A DNA stretch of 64,000 nucleotides, taken from contig CAJNOL010000159.1 of assembly GCA_905250125.1 (NCBI GenBank), positions 124,001 through 188,000 of the forward strand, read 5' to 3'. The DNA comes from Rotaria sordida. Lineage: Eukaryota > Rotifera > Eurotatoria > Philodinida > Philodinidae. The notes under the pieces were generated by a model. That model ran no database searches and was not told the origin of the DNA. It saw only the letters and a program-made list of their open reading frames with translations. This document shows positions 61,070 to 64,000 of the stretch, piece after piece (the stretch's first letter is position 1; the number at the start of each line of letters is the position of its first letter). The translations under genes were made by a program, and so were the position numbers.

Positions 61070-62106
61070 CGATATTATTTTCAAATTCGGACTATTTTGG
61101 AAATTGATGCAATGGCAATTCATGAAGAACTTGCAACAATATTGGAATCTAATATTCCATCATATCGAACAGTTGCCAGAGGGGGCAAAGTGTTTTCATG
61201 AAGGAAGAGAAGATATCAATGATGATCCTCGATCTAGTCTTCGAGTTTCCGAGCTGACAGATGTAAATATTGAATTGGTAGGACAGGTTATCGACAATGA
61301 TCCGCATTCGTCTTATGATAATATTATCGTTGAGACTTCTTTCTCTTATGGTATAATAAAACGAATTATCCATGATTTCCTAGAGATGAGAACAGTAACA
61401 TCATGTTGGGTACCTCATCAACTCAATGATGAACAAAAGTAAGAACGAGTTAAGATTTATCGTGAAAATTTGACAAAGTTCTGTGACGGATCATGGCGAT
61501 TATATAATGTTATTAAAGGTAATGAGATATGAATTTATCATAGACAAGTTGGCTGCAAGTCAATTAACGTAAGCTGGCTTAGTGAAGGTGAGTCATCAAT
61601 GGCTATTATTTACCAAAGTAGATTTTACATCAAAAACTTTGTTTTCTATATTTTTTAAATCAAATGATCCTGTTCTTATACGTAGTGCAGATAAAGGCAG
61701 GATCATAGATCACAACTATTATCTTGAAAATTGTCTCAAGCCTGTTGTTAACGAAATATGAAAACAATGGAAGTCATCAGGTACGAAAGGTATAAAATTA
61801 CTTCATGACAATGCTCGACTTCATAATCATCCAGATGTTATCAATTATTTAACACAAGAAGATATCAATTTAATGACGTATCCACCGTTTTCACCTGGCC
61901 TTGTACCATGTGATTTTTGGCTAATTGATTATATCAAACGTAATTTAACTGATCAAACAAATGAAAACTTATTGGCTCGTGGGATTTCTAAGATAATTAA
62001 AAATATTGCAGAAGAAGAGTTTAAAAAACCATTTGACAAATTGATAGAAAGGATGGAACTTTATATAAATAATTATGGTAACTATTTTGGATGTTTAATA
62101 AAATAA
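61070..62106 (+). mobile_element. inactive mariner-family transposon, transposase relic
   Basis: The whole transposase can be followed: IRTILEIDAMAIHEELATIL, SYRTVAR, FHEGREDINDDPRSSLRVSE, IIVETSFSYGIIKRIIHD, WVPHQLNDEQK, SIFFKSNDPVL, LLHDNARLHNHPDVINYL, MTYPPFSPGLVPCDFWLIDY and FDKLIERMELYINNYGNYF. It is dead: one single-base insertion near 61175-61185 shifts the frame. In-frame stops follow EQK (61441), stand at the Trp of the GDETW motif (about 61528) and lie in the middle (about 61758). The first catalytic Asp (GDE) is Asn (GNE). The second (HDNA) and third (PCD) are intact. Terminal inverted repeats could not be paired; the left end may be truncated. It was inserted between the cyclin gene and whatever lies downstream. 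Confidence 0.88.
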
Positions 62107-63380
62107 AATTACAAAATATCTTTTTATTTTCGTAGTGTTTTTTAATGTTGTCAGAAATTTTGGTTAACCCCAAGAAGGCAATTGAAAAATCATATTCCTA
62201 GGAAAATTATATGAAACAATGGATCTAGAGTATTGAAATTTCAATAAAATAACTAAGATATTTGAATAGTGTTAGACATTTTGCGATTTGAATTCGATTG
62301 TATTTTTATTTATGATAAAATTGATTTAATTTTAGTAAACACACAATGAATTAGGACATTTTTTTTATTCTACAAAACATATCTTGGAATTATTTTTATA
62401 CTGAGTTTTTTATTTGATTATTTTCCAATTTAATCATCATTTTTTTATATGCAAAAATGATTCATATGCCTTCTTTCCTGATATTTTTGTTCGAAGAAGT
62501 ATAATGTCAAGTTTTTTAGCATTGACTTATCGAAATGAAAATTAAATCGAATTGCGGCGCAGCACTATAGTTGGCTTTACTATTTTAGTGTTCTCAAAAA
62601 ATTATATGGCATAATAAAATGATCTGTCAGCTTAATAATGAAGCAACCTTCATCGATAGAAACTGAATCAAATCTAAATTTCAAATGATTTTTTTATTTC
62701 AACTTTATGACTGTTTTATTTTATGGCTATGATTCTTTTTGTTGGCAATTAGTTGGTATTAGAATGTAATATAATATTTGAAACATAATAATGTAAAGAT
62801 ATAACCGTGCATTGCAAGATTAAGATCAAGGCCATAGGTTGTAACATAATCGAGCTTCAGAAATTATTTCATTCTCTTAATAATTTTTTCATGTTGCTCT
62901 TTTTTCTTCGTTTCATTCTTTTAATGCATCAAATTAAAAGCGATAGATCGCTAAAATATTTATGCAATATAATTCTTATTTTGAATTTAAATGAAGAACA
63001 TAAAATTCAGTTGACAGAAAAATTGTTTTTTTTTTTCATATGAAAATTATATGTCACTTAAAAATATTGAATTCAATTAAATAAAGTACTTCTGATTATA
63101 CTTAGAAAGAAAAAAATTATTAAAATAATGAATTTCATGTTAGAGTACGGTAGTAAATAAATATTTTCTTTTATAAAAATAATGAAAGAAAATATCTACT
63201 ATAAAACGTTTTTAATTTTAATTTTTGAATAAACACATATCAAAATTTTATTCTCTAATGCAATGATAATAATAAAATCTCATGACATGAATAGAAGCTT
63301 AACTTTTAGTTTGACCTTTACTTTCCGTTGAATTTTCATGCAAAAGACAATGTAAGTGCAAGTGTAAGGCAGACACCTGA
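62107..63380. other. intergenic, no gene seen
   Basis: The sequence just after the mariner stop (to about 62190, with TTTTGGTTAACCCC) may be its right flank or terminal region. The rest is AT-rich, without coding exons. Confidence 0.45.
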
Positions 63381-63381
63381 C

Positions 63382-63560
63382 TCACTGTTGCTATTGATGC
63401 GAAAGGTTATCGAACACTTCGAGCGCCGCCAGCATGGAAAAAAACCGATGGTAAAGTATCCATAATTATTTTCGATCCATATAATCATTTTTTGACATTG
63501 CTTTTGTCTAATTGTTTTGTAAACGTCTTCTCTGCCATTCTATTTCTTTCTTTTTCAAAT
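63382..63560 (+). CDS. possible exon or gene fragment, unidentified
   Basis: An open stretch reads LTVAIDAKGYRTLRAPPAWK and then KTDGKVSIIIFDPYNH, richer in GC and less repetitive than the spacer around it. A donor-like GATG|GTAAAG at about 63451 would end an exon there. No start codon, acceptor or protein family could be fixed. It may be an exon of a gene running off the right edge, or a relic. Confidence 0.25.
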
Positions 63561-63675
63561 TGATAAACCCTCAAATTTCATAAATTTTATCCATCATCGC
63601 TGATACACAAAAAAAGGAAATCTATTTTCTTTACTATCAGTAACCTTCAAATTTAAAACTTCTAAACCGCTCGAG

Positions 63676-63984
63676 ATGCACTTTCAAGCATTATCGTTAA
63701 GATCAGTGAACACATTAGGAACATACGGTTATGATCGTTTTTTTTTTCATTATTCAAATGAATTTATGCTCATAGAAACTGATGATGTTAATACACCAGT
63801 CATCATCGTCGGTTCTTCATGTGTTTATCGGCTTCACCGTTGCATCCCTAGTAACGGCCAACTCCGCAAGAAGGAACGATGCAGCCGTCATCGTCATCAA
63901 AACTCTTCGCAACGATCTACATTGGTCGGGAGAGGATCTGCAAAAAATTTTCTTTTTCTTTTTCTTTTTCTTTTTTTTTTTTAA
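63676..63984 (+). CDS. possible coding segment at the right edge, unidentified
   Basis: A 102-codon open frame (MHFQALSLRSVNTLGTYGYD..., then VNTPVIIVGSSCVYRLHRC...) in a patch richer in GC than most of the window. It ends in a (CTTTTT)n tract. No domain was recognised, and the tail past about residue 75 looks unlike protein. It could be an exon, a repeat or chance. Confidence 0.2.
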   Translation: MHFQALSLRSVNTLGTYGYDRFFFHYSNEFMLIETDDVNTPVIIVGSSCVYRLHRCIPSNGQLRKKERCSRHRHQNSSQRSTLVGRGSAKNFLFLFLFLFFF

Positions 63985-64000
63985 TGTTTCTATTGACTTT

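Overview
The window comes from an AT-rich animal genome. Genes have many short introns (mostly 50-100 bases, GT-AG, with T-rich acceptors), A/T-ending codons, and products that are metazoan: a Kv7/KCNQ potassium channel, a receptor-type tyrosine phosphatase, a microtubule inner protein and a kyphoscoliosis-peptidase relative. Together with Tc1/mariner relics, this fits a small-intron invertebrate; a rotifer, perhaps a bdelloid, is my best guess, but nothing here proves it. No prokaryotic, organellar or CRISPR features were seen.

Layout. 0.46-1.4 kb (+): last exons of a receptor tyrosine phosphatase whose visible domain looks catalytically dead. 3.8-4.4 kb (-): intronless SPMIP1/ATP6V1FNB homologue. 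7.0-8.1 kb (+): small basic Cys/His protein of unknown function. 9.5-16.7 kb (-): twelve-exon KCNQ channel, with a 15-base exon coding part of the selectivity filter. 16.7-27.4 kb: no gene seen, but several long imperfect hairpins (foldback repeats) and a tRNA-derived SINE. 27.4-29.2 kb (+): ten-exon ankyrin-repeat protein, also with a 15-base exon. 29.2-37.9 kb: a gene-free stretch of poly-A, poly-T and GA tracts. 37.9-46.3 kb (+): eight-exon C2H2 zinc-finger protein of about 1122 residues. 48.1-49.1 kb (-): decayed duplicate of the next gene. 50.0-51.5 kb (-): secreted DUF4139-like protein. 51.8-54.0 kb (-): intronless transglutaminase-like (KY-type) protein. 55.8-56.4 kb (+): degraded Tc1/mariner relic. 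57.3-60.1 kb (-): five-exon divergent B-type cyclin. 60.4-60.9 kb: MITE-like element. 61.1-62.1 kb (+): dead mariner transposase. 63.4-64.0 kb: weak coding candidates at the edge.

The genes do not form a pathway; this is an ordinary chromosomal neighbourhood. The notable features are the microexon that places a cysteine in the KCNQ filter, the loss of both catalytic motifs in the phosphatase domain, at least seven long hairpin repeats (one with a detached single-arm copy), a SINE family with three copies in the window, and an intron-containing pseudogene next to its likely parent. Exon boundaries were set by eye from splice signals, reading-frame continuity and family similarity. In every multi-exon model the exon lengths sum to a whole number of codons.
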